A stretch of DNA of 21,939 nucleotides from JAAZIN01 sp964441025 (lineage in GTDB: Bacteria > Bacillota > Dethiobacteria > DTU022), in NCBI GenBank assembly GCA_964441025.1, contig CAYTXG010000024.1, forward strand, positions 1-21,939, written 5' to 3'. Within the stretch, counting starts at the first letter, position 1; each line of letters begins with the position of its first letter. The notes beneath the pieces were generated by a model. It did not search any database and was not told where the DNA came from. It worked only from the letters and a program-made list of their open reading frames with translations. The position numbers and the translations under genes were made by a program. Positions 21,913-21,939 of this stretch are shown here, in pieces.

Positions 21913-21939
21913 GAATTGGTGCATATCCAGCTAAGGGTG

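Noticed and set aside
1..21939. tRNA or rRNA genes
   Set aside because: No cloverleaf-like GTTCGA-type arms or conserved rRNA stretches were recognised on either strand in the intergenic regions.

Overview
The window looks like a chromosomal piece of a spore-forming, probably anaerobic Firmicute (Bacillota, Clostridia or Peptococcia grade). The signs are strong GGAGG-type ribosome binding sites, frequent GTG/TTG starts, fairly GC-rich coding, a YtpB-type terpene synthase, a DUF2512 membrane protein, a YtrA-type GntR regulator with a YtrB-type ABC ATPase, a G5/M23 cell-wall peptidase, and corrinoid methyl-transfer proteins of the kind found in acetogens and Desulfitobacterium-like bacteria. 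The exact genus cannot be read from this sequence.

Layout. (1) 1-2241: the tail of one corrinoid protein, then a non-pyrrolysine MttB-family methyltransferase and its own corrinoid protein. A matching methyl-THF:corrinoid methyltransferase lies at 7048-7851, so the parts to move a methyl group from a methylated amine or betaine-like substrate to tetrahydrofolate are all present. (2) 2242-2656: a gene-free stretch with a 20-bp perfect palindrome and two tandem copies of a 32-bp REP-like palindromic repeat. (3) 2657-6480: a long-chain polyprenyl diphosphate synthase, thioredoxin and a hotdog thioesterase on +, then a YtpB-like terpene synthase and a DUF2512 membrane protein on -. The prenyl synthase and the YtpB homologue could together make a C35 terpene. 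(4) 6660-9238: a stand-alone EF-Tu domain II-like protein, the methyltransferase, an unrecognised helical protein (-) and a metallo-beta-lactamase-fold hydrolase. (5) 9492-19044: a sugar block with a membrane-anchored sugar-dehydrogenase-like beta-propeller, a GH130 glycoside phosphorylase, a GT4 glycosyltransferase overlapping it by 4 bases, a two-domain GT4 plus alpha-helical protein, and a 1038-aa fusion carrying mannose-1-phosphate guanylyltransferase, a phosphomannose-isomerase-type cupin and a phosphohexomutase. (6) 19237-20601: a membrane-anchored G5/M23 peptidase. (7) 20728-end: a YtrA-like repressor with its promoter and a 12-bp dyad operator over the -10 box, an ABC ATPase, and the first codons of a permease whose frame collapses near the window edge.

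The most interesting part is the sugar block. One polypeptide could carry fructose-6-P through mannose-6-P and mannose-1-P to GDP-mannose. Two glycosyltransferases could polymerise it, and the GH130 phosphorylase could return mannose-1-P. This would be a compact mannan synthesis and recycling cycle, comparable in logic to a mannogen-type reserve. The domain calls are read from sequence motifs; the cycle is inference.
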